From Sinomonas terrae (GTDB lineage: Bacteria > Actinomycetota > Actinomycetes > Actinomycetales > Micrococcaceae): 64,000 nt of DNA. The stretch's first letter is position 1. Every line of letters starts with the position of its first letter. The translations under genes and the position numbers were made by a program. Positions 25,746 to 34,153 of the stretch are shown here, one piece after another. The DNA lies in contig NZ_JAKZBV010000001.1 in the NCBI RefSeq assembly GCF_022539255.1, positions 2,170,001-2,234,000 of the forward strand, read 5' to 3'. Below the pieces are notes generated by a model that worked only from the letters and a program-made list of their open reading frames with translations, ran no database searches and was not told the DNA's origin.

Positions 25746-26076
25746 CGTCGATGATGCGGGCGCGGCGTGGGCGGGCGGCGCGGTTGAGGTCGACGACGTT
25801 GGGGGATGAGGCGGTTCCGGTCCTTCGGGCCTTCACGTCCGCTGCGGTGACGGTGATGAGGTCCTCGGGGCCGCAGGAGAAGATGTCGCAGATCGCGGCG
25901 ATCAGCTGCAGGGCGACACGTTCGGGCTTCTGGTTCACGAGCCGGTAGACCTGGGGGCGGGAGAGGACGATCCCGCGCTCGGCGAGCAGCGGGATGAGGT
26001 CGGTGGTGTTGTGCAGACCGCGGGCGGCCATCAGCTCCGCGAGCCGCCACCGGTACTCGACCTGCCGCTTCACCAC
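25735..26076 (-). CDS. Xre/Cro-type helix-turn-helix regulator of the cassette
   Basis: This is a 113-residue protein with a Cro/C1-type helix-turn-helix (residues about 8-72: RWRLAELMAARG, SRPQVYRLVNQKPERVAL, LIAAICDIFSCGPEDLI) of the HTH_26 kind, and a short basic tail. It starts at GTG 26076 (or GTG 26073) with GGAGG just upstream, overlapping the recombinase stop by seven bases, and itself overlaps the next gene. Likely jobs are self-control of the cassette through the TGAT-NN-ATCA sites at 27206-27413, or a directionality factor. Confidence 0.88.
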   Translation of the reverse strand: MVKRQVEYRWRLAELMAARGLHNTTDLIPLLAERGIVLSRPQVYRLVNQKPERVALQLIAAICDIFSCGPEDLITVTAADVKARRTGTASSPNVVDLNRAARPRRARIIDDDH

Positions 26077-27272
26077 TCGCCCTCCGGATGCCCGAGGGCC
26101 TCGTCCAGGGTCCGCTCGAGCCCTTCCCGTAGGGTCTTCGTGCGGAAGTCGTCGCTGACGAACTGGTAGATGCCGGTGGTGGAGGCGTGCTCGTGCCCCA
26201 TCTGAAACTGCACGAACCTAGGATCCCATCCATCCTCCAGAAGATGGGTCGCATAAGACCTCCGCAGCGAGTGCAGGTCCAGCCCGTCTGCCGGGATTCC
26301 GAGCTCGGCGACGTAGCGGCGCAGCCGCCGCAGGAGGGTGGATTCGCTGATCAGCCCTCCGCGTTCGCTGGGGAACAGGTCGAGGGTGTCGAGGGTGCCG
26401 CGGCCGTTGGCCAGCCAGTCCTCGAAGATGCCGGGGGTCCAGTCGAAGACGGTCAGGACGCTGCGGGGCTTGGGAGGGGAGGCCCGCCGGGACTTGCCGA
26501 AGCGGACCTTGCACACCCCGAACTTCCCGAACCGGCGGGCGTGCGGATTGGTGGCGAAGTCGACCACCTGAAGGTGCCGGACCTCGTTGAACCGCAGCCC
26601 GTAGGAGTAGGCGGCCTTGAGCATGACCGCGTCGCGGTAGGCTGCCTGCCAGCCCTTGTTCCCGGAGGCGGCGGCGCGCTCGACCTCGTCGTCCGCGTGG
26701 TCGAAGAGCAGCTGCAGCTCCCGACGGGTGAACGGGCGCTTCGCGGGCCGGCCCTCGAACTCCTGAACATGGGCGGCGGTGTTCCACTCGAAGAACACCT
26801 GGGCAGGGTGGGTGCCGAAGAGCTTCTCGCAGTGCCGGTCCCAGCCGTAGTCCGGGTTGGCGACGTACGAGGTGAAGGCCCTCAGGGCGGACTGCTGGGC
26901 CCGGACCGAGGAGTGGGCGAGGTGCTTGATCGAGCGCAGGTCGCCGAAGTACTCCTCGACGTGGGCCGGCGTCCAGTTCCACGGGAACTCGTTCATGTGC
27001 TCGACGAAACGGCTCACGTAGCGGATCCGCTGGGCGATCGTGTCGAACTGGAGGTTGCGCGAGAGCTGCTGGTTGCGCCACCCGTCCAGCATCTCCTTGA
27101 AGGTGTGCTGCTCGGGATGCAGCAGCGGGACCGAGCCCGCCACAGACAGCACCCGACCCGACCGGTCCACACCCAATTCCTGCCTCCAGACGCCGCTCAA
27201 CAAACGAATCAATGATTCATCAGACGCAACATCAGGGCAAATCCCCACGTCAGAGGCCGGTTCTCTGGACAA
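26070..27272 (-). CDS. Tyrosine recombinase / integrase
   Basis: This is a 400-residue site-specific recombinase of the XerC/D superfamily. A SAM-like core-binding domain covers about residues 55-150. The catalytic domain holds the complete set: R227 in SYGLRFNEV, K260, H334 and R337 in HSLRRSYATH, H360 in QMGHEH and the nucleophile Y369 in TGIYQF. The TTG start at 27272 is chosen for GGGAG five bases upstream; a GTG at 27248 is an alternative. It is the first of three overlapping genes. Which DNA ends it cuts is not visible. No phage genes accompany it. Confidence 0.93.
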   Translation of the reverse strand: MSREPASDVGICPDVASDESLIRLLSGVWRQELGVDRSGRVLSVAGSVPLLHPEQHTFKEMLDGWRNQQLSRNLQFDTIAQRIRYVSRFVEHMNEFPWNWTPAHVEEYFGDLRSIKHLAHSSVRAQQSALRAFTSYVANPDYGWDRHCEKLFGTHPAQVFFEWNTAAHVQEFEGRPAKRPFTRRELQLLFDHADDEVERAAASGNKGWQAAYRDAVMLKAAYSYGLRFNEVRHLQVVDFATNPHARRFGKFGVCKVRFGKSRRASPPKPRSVLTVFDWTPGIFEDWLANGRGTLDTLDLFPSERGGLISESTLLRRLRRYVAELGIPADGLDLHSLRRSYATHLLEDGWDPRFVQFQMGHEHASTTGIYQFVSDDFRTKTLREGLERTLDEALGHPEGEW

Positions 27273-27413
27273 GCAAGCTCCCGGCCAGTCCTCGTGCGGA
27301 AGCCGAGCCCGGCCTGAAATCAGGGCCGGGATCAGCCCCAGATCCGCACAACTCCGGGCACCAGGGGCCGTCCCGCGTCAGTGCTGGGCGAGGAGGCAGT
27401 GTGATTCATCAGA
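27206..27413. promoter_or_regulatory. Repeated TGATTCATCAGA operator-like sites
   Basis: The 12-mer TGATTCATCAGA occurs at 27213-27224 and again at 27402-27413. Each contains the small dyad TGAT-NN-ATCA, and the first is also part of a 13-base palindrome (27206-27218, GAATCA-A-TGATTC). They flank the shared start region of the two head-to-head cassettes and suit the Xre protein. Confidence 0.55.
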
Positions 27414-27433
27414 TGAGATACGCAGAGTACTGC

Positions 27434-27462
27434 TTGACATAATGCTGATTATCGGCGATTAA
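27434..27462 (+). promoter_or_regulatory. Promoter-like sequence facing the relic cassette
   Basis: TTGACA (27434-27439), 17-base spacer, GATTAA (27457-27462), followed by GGGAG at about 27468. It faces the degenerate recombinase reading that follows. Confidence 0.45.
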
Positions 27463-27479
27463 CTAACGGGAGTTGCACT

Positions 27480-28464
27480 TGGTGCGTTCCGGGCTCGGTT
27501 CCGCGGCTCCTCACCGATCCCGGCGTCGGGCTGTTCCGGGCCGACGAGCGGGTCTTCAGCGAGATGCTGGACCGCTGGCGGGCGCAGATGCTGGCCCGAG
27601 GGCTCGCCACAGACACCATCAAGGGCCGCCGACGCATCGAACCGAGACCTGATCCGCCGCTACATCCGCTGGCACCACCAACGCCGGATGAACCAGATGG
27701 ACGAAGTCGGCCACAGCACCTTCCTGCGCAGCAAGCAGACCGTCACAGTGGCCATCGACTTCCTGAACTGGCTCACCGAACGCCGCATCATCCTCGCAGA
27801 ACTCCAGCAGGCACACCTCGACGCATGGCAGGCCGAAGGACCCACCACCCGGGGAATCGCCGACAGATTCCTCAAATGGGCCATCAAGACCCACACCGCC
27901 CCGCCCGGGCTGAAGATGGTCCCGCACCGCCGAGGGACCAGCCCCAGGCTCAGTGCCTCGGCCCAAGACGCAGCCCTCCAGCAGGTGGTCCACACCGAAC
28001 AGCTGACCCCGAGGGACCGGGCCGCGGCCATCCTGGTCATCGTCTTCGGCCAGCAGATCGAACGCGTCGCCGCCCTCACTTGGAACGACGTCACGGCCGA
28101 CCAGGAGCTGGTCACCGTCCAACTCGGCACGATCGAGATCGGCCTCCCCGATCCGCTCGATGCACCATGGCGTCAGCTCGCCTCCGAACTCGGCCACGGC
28201 CTCACCGCAGCCCACCCCAACAGCAACTGGGTCTTCCGCGGCACCTCCCCCGGCCGGCACATCAATCCCGGCCACCTTCGCCAAAGACTGCGGACCCTCT
28301 TCAGCGCCCGCGCCGCCCGTCTCGGGACACTCCACGAGCTCACCAAGCTCGCACCCGTGCCGATCATCGCGGAGATGCTCGGCTACTCCCCGGCCACCAT
28401 CGAGCGCCACGCCACCGACTCCGCTGCTGCCTACGCCGAATACATCGCAGCAGTGCGGACATAG
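27480..28464 (+). pseudogene. Fused relic of a second recombinase cassette
   Basis: Positions 27480 to about 27635 read, in one frame, a segment matching the recombinase N terminus (GSVPRLLT, then FSEMLDRWRAQML and LATDTIKGRR, like residues 46-85 of the intact recombinase). From about 27640 the reading continues one frame over as the C-terminal half of the zinc-ribbon protein: RWHHQRR, FLNWLTERR, GPTTRGIADRF, QQIERVAAL and EMLGYSPATIE all align with it in order. The rest of the recombinase, the Xre gene and the zinc ribbons are missing. This is what one internal deletion of a whole cassette would leave. It is inverted relative to the intact copy. Confidence 0.8.
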
Positions 28465-28633
28465 CCTCCAAATCCTGGAGGGCTAAGGAGCCACCATCCG
28501 ACTCCACACCCCCACGACCCCCATCGAACGAACAACTCCCGTCTCATGAACACCCGCGCGTGCCAGTTGAAATCGGCGGGGAGAGGCCCTCAGGCGCTAG
28601 CACAGTTCATCCCTCCAGGCGGCAGGACGGCTA

Positions 28634-28831
28634 CTACATCGGGTCGGGCCAGTTGCCGATGGCCAGAACCGCGCTCCCGTGCGGCTCTCCGGAGCCCACC
28701 GACGGTGCCGGACTGTGCGTGTTGGACTGCTGCACTGGAGTCGGGATGACTGCGACCAGTAACGCCAGAGCGACCCCTGCTATCGCCTCCCGCAACCGCA
28801 GGCGGCCTCTGCGAACGGACGCAGTCGGCAC
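28634..28831 (-). CDS. Possible small exported or membrane protein
   Basis: This is a weak candidate of 65 residues in the 495-base gap between the relic and the esterase. It starts with GTG at 28831 and has a GGAGAGGGGG stretch about eight bases upstream. The protein has an arginine-rich head, one hydrophobic segment (about 14-29) and a Pro/Ser tail. I recognise no family. It may be chance; the rest of the gap (28465-28633 and 28832-28959) shows nothing clear apart from a six-base-pair hairpin at about 28467-28483. Confidence 0.3.
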   Translation of the reverse strand: MPTASVRRGRLRLREAIAGVALALLVAVIPTPVQQSNTHSPAPSVGSGEPHGSAVLAIGNWPDPM

Positions 28832-28959
28832 TGTAATGCCCCCTCTCCCGAGACTCCCAGCCGCCTCGCGACCATAATCCGCCCGGACCAGGAAAGTTTC
28901 AATGTCCCGTTGAGCGTGGACTCTGTTGCGTTAGCCCAGATGGTGGGAAAACAACCTCT

Positions 28960-30030
28960 ATGGGGCATGCGAATTGGATAGGACGTGCTCTCGGCAGAAA
29001 AGCTGCGGAGGCGGCGTTCTTCATGTCTGCGGAGGCGTTGCGAGCATCGCTGCTGGTGTCGTCGCGTCCGGCGGCTCTGCTGATCCGATGGTCATTCCGC
29101 AGGGACGGCCGACGGCGAGCCGAGGCGTTTGCCCGACTCGCCTCGCAAGCAACGACCGTGCAACGAGATCTCCGCTACGGGCCGGAATCGGACATGCTGC
29201 TAGACCTCATTCGTCCCGAGGAGATCCAAGACCCAACGCCCTTAGTTCTCTGGATCCACGGCGGAGCCTTCGTGGGAGGCTCAAAAGAGGAGTTGACGGG
29301 CTACTTCCAAACCATTGCGGCGGAAGGCTACACCGTCGCAGCGCCGCGATATTCGCTTGCACCCAAGCACCACTACCCCACTCCCCTGCGCCAGATTGGA
29401 CAGGCACTGGCCTTCCTCCAGGGAAACGCGTCGAGGCTAAACCTGGATCCGGAGCGGGTAGTGATCGCGGGTGACTCGGCAGGTGCGCACATCGCCGCAC
29501 AGATCGCTGCGCTCGTCAGCACTCCGGGCTATGCCCAACGGGTTGGCGTACCGGTTCCCTTGGACCGCGGCCGACTGCTCGGCCTCATCCTCGCATGCGG
29601 CCCATATGACCTTTCGCTTGCCGACGACACGAGCACGCCAGCGGTGGCCGTTCTGATCAAGGCATCCCTTTGGGCCTACTCCGGGCGGCGGAGATTCATG
29701 GATGACGCATCCCTCGCCCCTTGGTCCATCACAGATTTTGTCACCCCCGAATTCCCGCCCACCCTCATCACAGTCGGGAATTCTGACCCCCTCCGCGCTC
29801 ACTCTGAGAGGCTCGCAGCAGCCTTGACCGAAGTAGGTCTCAAACCCGAAACAGTATTCTGGCCCGACGCGGATCCCCCGCTCGGACACGAGTACCAGTT
29901 CCTGCTGGACACTGAGGCGGCCCAAGTATTCCTCGCCCGAATGCTGGCTTTCCTCGCAGAACAGACCCACAACGCCGACGCGCAGCTCCTTTCAAGAATG
30001 GGTGACAGCGAGGAGCAGGAAAAGACTTAG
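28960..30030 (+). CDS. Alpha/beta hydrolase, HSL-type esterase/lipase
   Basis: This is a 356-residue hydrolase of the hormone-sensitive-lipase group. The oxyanion-hole motif is HGGAFVGG near residue 99, the nucleophile serine is in GDSAG near residue 170, the aspartate is in GNSDPLR near residue 272, and the histidine is in GHEYQF near residue 310. The N terminus is long and basic with no clean signal peptide. Such enzymes cleave carboxyl esters, often acyl or acetyl groups; next to envelope proteins it might act on acylated carbohydrates or lipids, which is only inference. Confidence 0.88.
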   Translation: MGHANWIGRALGRKAAEAAFFMSAEALRASLLVSSRPAALLIRWSFRRDGRRRAEAFARLASQATTVQRDLRYGPESDMLLDLIRPEEIQDPTPLVLWIHGGAFVGGSKEELTGYFQTIAAEGYTVAAPRYSLAPKHHYPTPLRQIGQALAFLQGNASRLNLDPERVVIAGDSAGAHIAAQIAALVSTPGYAQRVGVPVPLDRGRLLGLILACGPYDLSLADDTSTPAVAVLIKASLWAYSGRRRFMDDASLAPWSITDFVTPEFPPTLITVGNSDPLRAHSERLAAALTEVGLKPETVFWPDADPPLGHEYQFLLDTEAAQVFLARMLAFLAEQTHNADAQLLSRMGDSEEQEKT

Positions 30031-30048
30031 GAGTAAGACACCATAAAG

Positions 30049-30084
30049 CGATGGCCGCCTCCTTATGAAAAGGGGCGCCCATCG
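30049..30084. terminator. Bidirectional terminator-like hairpin
   Basis: Arms 30049-30059 and 30074-30084 pair at 10 of 11 positions between the converging esterase and second LGFP genes. Confidence 0.6.
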
Positions 30085-30130
30085 ATTCAAGGCGTCCGAA
30101 AGCAGGCAAAGGTGGTGGCTCTCGGCCCGG

Positions 30131-31090
30131 TTAGGGGTGGGTGATGGTGATCTGTCCGTTGATGTCGGTGATCTTGCCGCCTTGGTAGTTCTGGGCGGTG
30201 CCGCCGGGGACGGTGTAGACCTCGCTGGTGGGGTAGCCCAGATAGCCGCGTTCGAACCCGGTGGACTGCCAGGCGGCGCGGATGGGGCCGTAGGACTCGT
30301 GGGTCCCGGCGGCCGGGGAGGACACGATCGCCCCGCCCTGGTAGTTCTGGTAGGAGCCGCCGTTGACCAGGCCGGTGACGACCTCGGTGCTCGGGTAGCC
30401 CAGGACCCCGCGCTCGAACCCGGTCGCCTGCCACTCGGTCCGGATCGCCCCGACGGACTCGTGGGTCCCGGCGGCCGGGGAGGACACGATCGCCCCGCCC
30501 TGGTAGTTCTGGTACGAGCCGCCGTTGACCAGCCCGGTCACGACCCCGGTGCTCGGGTAGCCCAGGACCCCGCGCTCGAACCCGGTCGCCTGCCACTCGG
30601 TCCGGATCGGCCCGTAGGAGCCGTGCGTGCCGGCGGCCGGGGAGGACACGATCGCCCCGCCCTGGTAGTTCTGGTACGAGCCGCCGTTGACCAGCCCGGT
30701 GACGACCTCGGTGGTCGGGTAGGCCAGGACCCCGGACTCGAAGCCGAGCTGGGCCCACACCGAGCGGATCGCGCCCAGGGACTCGTGCGCCCCGCTGGCC
30801 GGGGACCAGATGATCGCCCCGCCGTCGTAGTTCTGGTACACCCCGCCGCTGCGCAGGCCCCCGACCTCGTCCGTGGACGGGTACCCCATCACCCCGTTCT
30901 CGAACCCGAGCGCGGCCCACTCCCCGCGGATCGCCCCGTGGGAGACGAACAGGGACTTCGACGGGGCGGAGATGATCGCGCCGTACTGGTAGTTGCGGTA
31001 GTAGCCCCCGTTGCGGATCGCGGTCACCGCGCTCGTGGCCGCGCCCAGGCCCCACTGGGTCGCCTTGGCGTCCATCTGCTGGGCCAGGGT
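30131..31090 (-). repeat. 162-bp tandem LGFP repeats, copy 2
   Basis: The same 162-base repeat structure as in copy 1, nearly identical to it in sequence. With copy 1 it forms a long direct repeat 10.4 kb apart. Confidence 0.85.
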
Positions 31091-32083
31091 CGCGGCCGTG
31101 ACCGTGACCGTCGCGGTGGACTTGGCCGACCCGCCCGCGTTCGAGGCCGTCAGGGTCACCGTGTACGTCCCCGCCGCACTGTACGTGTGGGCCGGGCTCT
31201 GCGCGGTGGACGGCGCCGACCCGTCGCCGAAGTCCCACGACCACGACGTCGGCGAACCGGTCGAGGTGTCGTGGAAGGCCACGCTCAACGGCGCCGTGCC
31301 CGACGTCGGGGACGCCGTGAACGACGCCACCGGCGCCGCCGGAACACTCGCCGCAACACTCTTGACGATCAGATCGTCAATATACGTGTCCTCCATCTGG
31401 GAGTAGTGTTCGGCGCCGTTCATCACACTCGTCACCGAGGTAGCGGTCGTATTCACCTGAGAACTCGAGTACGCCAGGTCATCGTCGAACCACACCTCAA
31501 CCGTCGTCGTGGCCCCGTTCGGAATCACATGCATCGCCACGTGATGCCAGCTGTTCAAAGCAACAGCCGAATGGACGAGCGTGGACCCATACGATCCGTC
31601 AGGCGCTAGAACCCGGAGCCACAGTTGATTGTTGTCGTCGCTCCGGTAGAGGTCGACAAAGCGAGTGGTGCCCGAGAAGAAGCGAAAATAGGGGACGTCC
31701 CACCCAGAGGCCCCAGCTTGGGTGATGTCGAACCATCCGTCGGCATAGACCTCCTCCGTGCCCGAAGGCAGTTTGGTCGAGAAATTGGCGAGCGAAGTAG
31801 AATCAGTGGTGGCGTGCACGTACACGGAGCACGCGCCGTCGTGCGCCTGCGCCGAGGAGACCGACACCGTTCCCGTCCCATTGGTCTGCACTTGGTACCC
31901 AGACAGGCTCCCGGACTCGAAGTTATCCGCCGTCACCACCGTGCCGGGAAAGCTGTCACTGGGTGCGCTCGTCCCCGGCTGGCACGTCACCGCGTACGCC
32001 GGCACCGCCAGGAACGAGATGCCTCCCATCAAGGGCACCGCCAGAGTCACCGCAGCCCCCAGAACTCCAATTCGCTTCACCAC
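30131..32083 (-). CDS. Secreted lectin-like / PKD / LGFP-repeat protein, copy 2
   Basis: This is the 650-residue twin of the protein at 19767-21725, in the same orientation. The signal peptide and first 50 residues differ at one position, and residues from about 230 to the end (PKD plus six LGFP repeats) differ at only a scattering of sites. The jelly-roll part, about residues 66-230, is clearly diverged (for example WDVPYFRF and SDDNNQLWLR in place of NNVPYFRF and NTTGKLWLR). DNA similarity begins at the stop codon and reaches about 45 bases upstream of the GTG, so the duplication unit is the gene with its ribosome site. The two proteins may bind different ligands on the same scaffold. Confidence 0.88.
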   Translation of the reverse strand: MVKRIGVLGAAVTLAVPLMGGISFLAVPAYAVTCQPGTSAPSDSFPGTVVTADNFESGSLSGYQVQTNGTGTVSVSSAQAHDGACSVYVHATTDSTSLANFSTKLPSGTEEVYADGWFDITQAGASGWDVPYFRFFSGTTRFVDLYRSDDNNQLWLRVLAPDGSYGSTLVHSAVALNSWHHVAMHVIPNGATTTVEVWFDDDLAYSSSQVNTTATSVTSVMNGAEHYSQMEDTYIDDLIVKSVAASVPAAPVASFTASPTSGTAPLSVAFHDTSTGSPTSWSWDFGDGSAPSTAQSPAHTYSAAGTYTVTLTASNAGGSAKSTATVTVTAATLAQQMDAKATQWGLGAATSAVTAIRNGGYYRNYQYGAIISAPSKSLFVSHGAIRGEWAALGFENGVMGYPSTDEVGGLRSGGVYQNYDGGAIIWSPASGAHESLGAIRSVWAQLGFESGVLAYPTTEVVTGLVNGGSYQNYQGGAIVSSPAAGTHGSYGPIRTEWQATGFERGVLGYPSTGVVTGLVNGGSYQNYQGGAIVSSPAAGTHESVGAIRTEWQATGFERGVLGYPSTEVVTGLVNGGSYQNYQGGAIVSSPAAGTHESYGPIRAAWQSTGFERGYLGYPTSEVYTVPGGTAQNYQGGKITDINGQITITHP

Positions 32084-32313
32084 ACGCCTCCAACTCGCAT
32101 TTGACCTACCGCACTCGAAAGGCCGGCCCGAGACCCAACACCGTCGCTGGCGAAATTCCGCACCAATCTTCTACGTGCCTTTGGACCACCGTGCGATCAT
32201 TCACCTCACGTTAATGAGAGCCGTGTCCGAGGACACGGGTAATCGGTACGCGAAATGCGCCGGTCAGTGGCGATCCGGGGTCGGCAGGTGTACCTAGTGC
32301 GAGCTCCGGTTCA

Positions 32314-32349
32314 CGTTCTTTGACACCGGAAGGCTGCACGCAAAGAACG
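32314..32349. repeat. Inverted repeat downstream of the GH16 gene
   Basis: CGTTCTTTG (32314-32322) and CAAAGAACG (32341-32349) form a perfect nine-base inverted repeat with an 18-base loop. It lies just past the stop of the GH16 gene, so it may be its terminator or a protein site. The remaining part of the 32084-32395 gap is the upstream region of LGFP copy 2. Confidence 0.45.
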
Positions 32350-32395
32350 AGGCCCATCGCCTCCGTGCCAACTGTCGGGCGTTCAGGCACTGTTC

Positions 32396-33292
32396 TCAAT
32401 CCAAATGCTGGGTTTCAGGGGGCGCGGCGGGTGCGTAGAGGCGAACCCAATCGATGTTCATCTGGGCGGGAGCAGTGGGCGCGGCGGTGGGGAACCAGTC
32501 CAGTTGCAGGGTCAGGTGCATCGACTCGTGGGGGACGTGGGCCGTGTCGCGGAACCATGGAACCCCGTCGATGTACCCCGTAACGGCGGTGGGGGTCCAC
32601 TCGACGGCGTAGTCGTGCCACTGGGTGGTGTCGAGGGCCTGGGTTGCCAGGGTCTGGAAGGTGGATCCCGTACAGGCATAGTGGAGGAAGAAGCTGATAC
32701 TCGAGGTGTCTGTGGTGCCCTCTGCGAAGTCGACTTCGGTGCAGGTGGGGGAAGCGTTCGAGTCCGGCCAGAGCAGGACGACGGGGTGGTAGTTCGCATC
32801 GTGCGCGGAGGTCTTCATCCGCACTTCCCAGCGCCCGTACTTCTGGCGTCCGAAGTTGGCAGCGAGGCCGCCGGTGTCGCCATTGGCGTTCCCTGCGATG
32901 GTGAGCACGCCGTTGGCGATGGTGTCGGCGGCGGGGGTGCGCATGCCTTGGCCAGCGTTGCCGGGTGAGCTGTAGATTTGCCAGCGGGCCGGATCGGGGG
33001 TGCTGCCGGTGTTGAACTCATCGCCGTCGATAGCACTCCCCCAGCCCTGGGCGACGGCGGCTTGGGTTCCGTTCGGGGAAGGTGTGGAAGCTGGGGGCGC
33101 GGAGGCAGTGCCAGACGGGGCGGAGGCCAAGGTGTGACTGGGACTCGCAGCCGTCGGCGTCGATGCCGGGCTCAGTCCGGCCGCTTGACTCGGTTCCGCG
33201 CAGCCTGAGCCGAGCAACGCAACGCCCCCAACGGCCGCCGCAGCGACCCATCTCAAGGGTCTTCGGGAGTGTTCCTTCCCTGATTCCTCCAC
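32396..33292 (-). CDS. Glycoside hydrolase family 16-type lipoprotein
   Basis: This is a 298-residue predicted lipoprotein. The signal ends LLGSGC, followed by a Ser/Thr/Pro/Ala linker (about 30-75) and a GH16 jelly-roll domain (about 80-295). The catalytic signature E-x-D-x-x-E reads EVDFAE near residue 202. YGRWEVRMKTS and WHDYAVEWTP are typical GH16 strands. GH16 enzymes cleave beta-1,3 or mixed beta-glucans, or join glycans. GTG 33292 is preferred to an upstream GTG because GGGGAGG lies directly before it. Its place beside the LGFP proteins suits a surface-polysaccharide theme. Confidence 0.87.
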   Translation of the reverse strand: MEESGKEHSRRPLRWVAAAAVGGVALLGSGCAEPSQAAGLSPASTPTAASPSHTLASAPSGTASAPPASTPSPNGTQAAVAQGWGSAIDGDEFNTGSTPDPARWQIYSSPGNAGQGMRTPAADTIANGVLTIAGNANGDTGGLAANFGRQKYGRWEVRMKTSAHDANYHPVVLLWPDSNASPTCTEVDFAEGTTDTSSISFFLHYACTGSTFQTLATQALDTTQWHDYAVEWTPTAVTGYIDGVPWFRDTAHVPHESMHLTLQLDWFPTAAPTAPAQMNIDWVRLYAPAAPPETQHLD

Positions 33293-33704
33293 AGTTCCTC
33301 CCCTCTCAGGCACGTTCGACTCCAGTCTGCGGAACGATACGTGCACTCCCCTGCGTGGCTGAACCTCCGATCGCGACGGGTGGATCCCCGTCGTCTACTT
33401 CAAAGGTCGTAAGGCACGACCGAGCGGTAAAGCCGCCCGGCCGCAAATGAGTCCTCCAGACTCCAAATTCAAGTGATCGATCTGTCTCAGTCACACTGAC
33501 GGCAGGTATCCGGGCGTGGACTGGCAAGTGGAACCGTCCGATGGAGTCAAATGAAGGCCCACCTCGATGCTCTGGCCGGACATTAGGTACTCAGACCCAT
33601 ACCTAAGTGGCCCTGTCCCGGCAATCGAGTAGCGATTACTCAAGACTCCCGATCGAGCGCCGCTCACACTGTAGTGACGAAGAATCGACGCCAAGGGGGC
33701 CCTG
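33293..33704. other. Intergenic stretch without a convincing gene
   Basis: This 412-base stretch is the upstream region of the GH16 gene and of a small downstream reading frame. A 73-codon minus-strand frame (33306-33527) has no ribosome site or recognisable sequence. I see no clear promoter or repeat. Confidence 0.5.
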
Positions 33705-33983
33705 ATGTACGCACACCGAGCGATAGTGATCGACGCTCTGGCCGTGCTCCGGAATTGCGGGCTGGCGGAAGGCCACGCGGGGCCCCCACGAGGCGTCGAG
33801 TCCCGGGACGAGCAGGCCCAGGCCGAAGCCGTCGGGCAGGCCATAGAGGCCATTGAGCGGCAGAAATGGGACGAATTCACGCACGCTCAGCGCCAGATCC
33901 TGCTCGTCGCTCAAGCCACGATCAGACATTATCCCCAGCAGGGGGCGGCGCTGGCACGGCGCGTGCACGAGCGTCACCACTAG
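33705..33983 (+). CDS. Small hypothetical protein
   Basis: This is a 92-residue, mostly helical and charged protein without a signal or membrane segment. ATG 33705 follows AAGGGGG at about eight bases, which is the main support. I do not recognise a family. Two glutamate/glutamine/alanine-rich helices (about 35-55 and 58-75) would fit a small soluble helical bundle. Confidence 0.45.
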   Translation: MYAHRAIVIDALAVLRNCGLAEGHAGPPRGVESRDEQAQAEAVGQAIEAIERQKWDEFTHAQRQILLVAQATIRHYPQQGAALARRVHERHH

Positions 33984-34037
33984 AAGCCTGCCCCATCCCC
34001 ATCTCTCCAGGCCAAGACTGTGGTTGGGGTGCAAGGA

Positions 34038-34076
34038 GCGTCCGGGAACCAATGAACAGCATCGGCTCCCGGACGC
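34038..34076. terminator. Terminator-like inverted repeat
   Basis: Perfect ten-base arms (34038-34047 with 34067-34076) around a 19-base loop lie between the small plus-strand gene and the end of the UvrA-like gene. Confidence 0.55.
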
Positions 34077-34153
34077 ACGCACGCCTCTCAAGCACTTCCA
34101 TCTTCCCCGCACGCCCGTGCCAAATCCATGACGGGGGGCGTTCGCCGGACAAT

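Noticed and set aside
24225..28464. A prophage or integrative conjugative element
   Set aside because: There are no capsid, tail, terminase, relaxase or type IV secretion genes. Only recombinase-type proteins and an Xre regulator are present.
27564..28877. A 437-codon continuous plus-strand frame as one long gene
   Set aside because: Only its first 25 or so codons match the recombinase. After about 27635 the homologous reading moves to another frame, and the remainder is Arg/Pro-rich shadow.
33306..33527. A 73-codon minus-strand frame upstream of the GH16 gene
   Set aside because: No ribosome site, no hydrophobic or domain pattern, and a composition that does not stand out from background.
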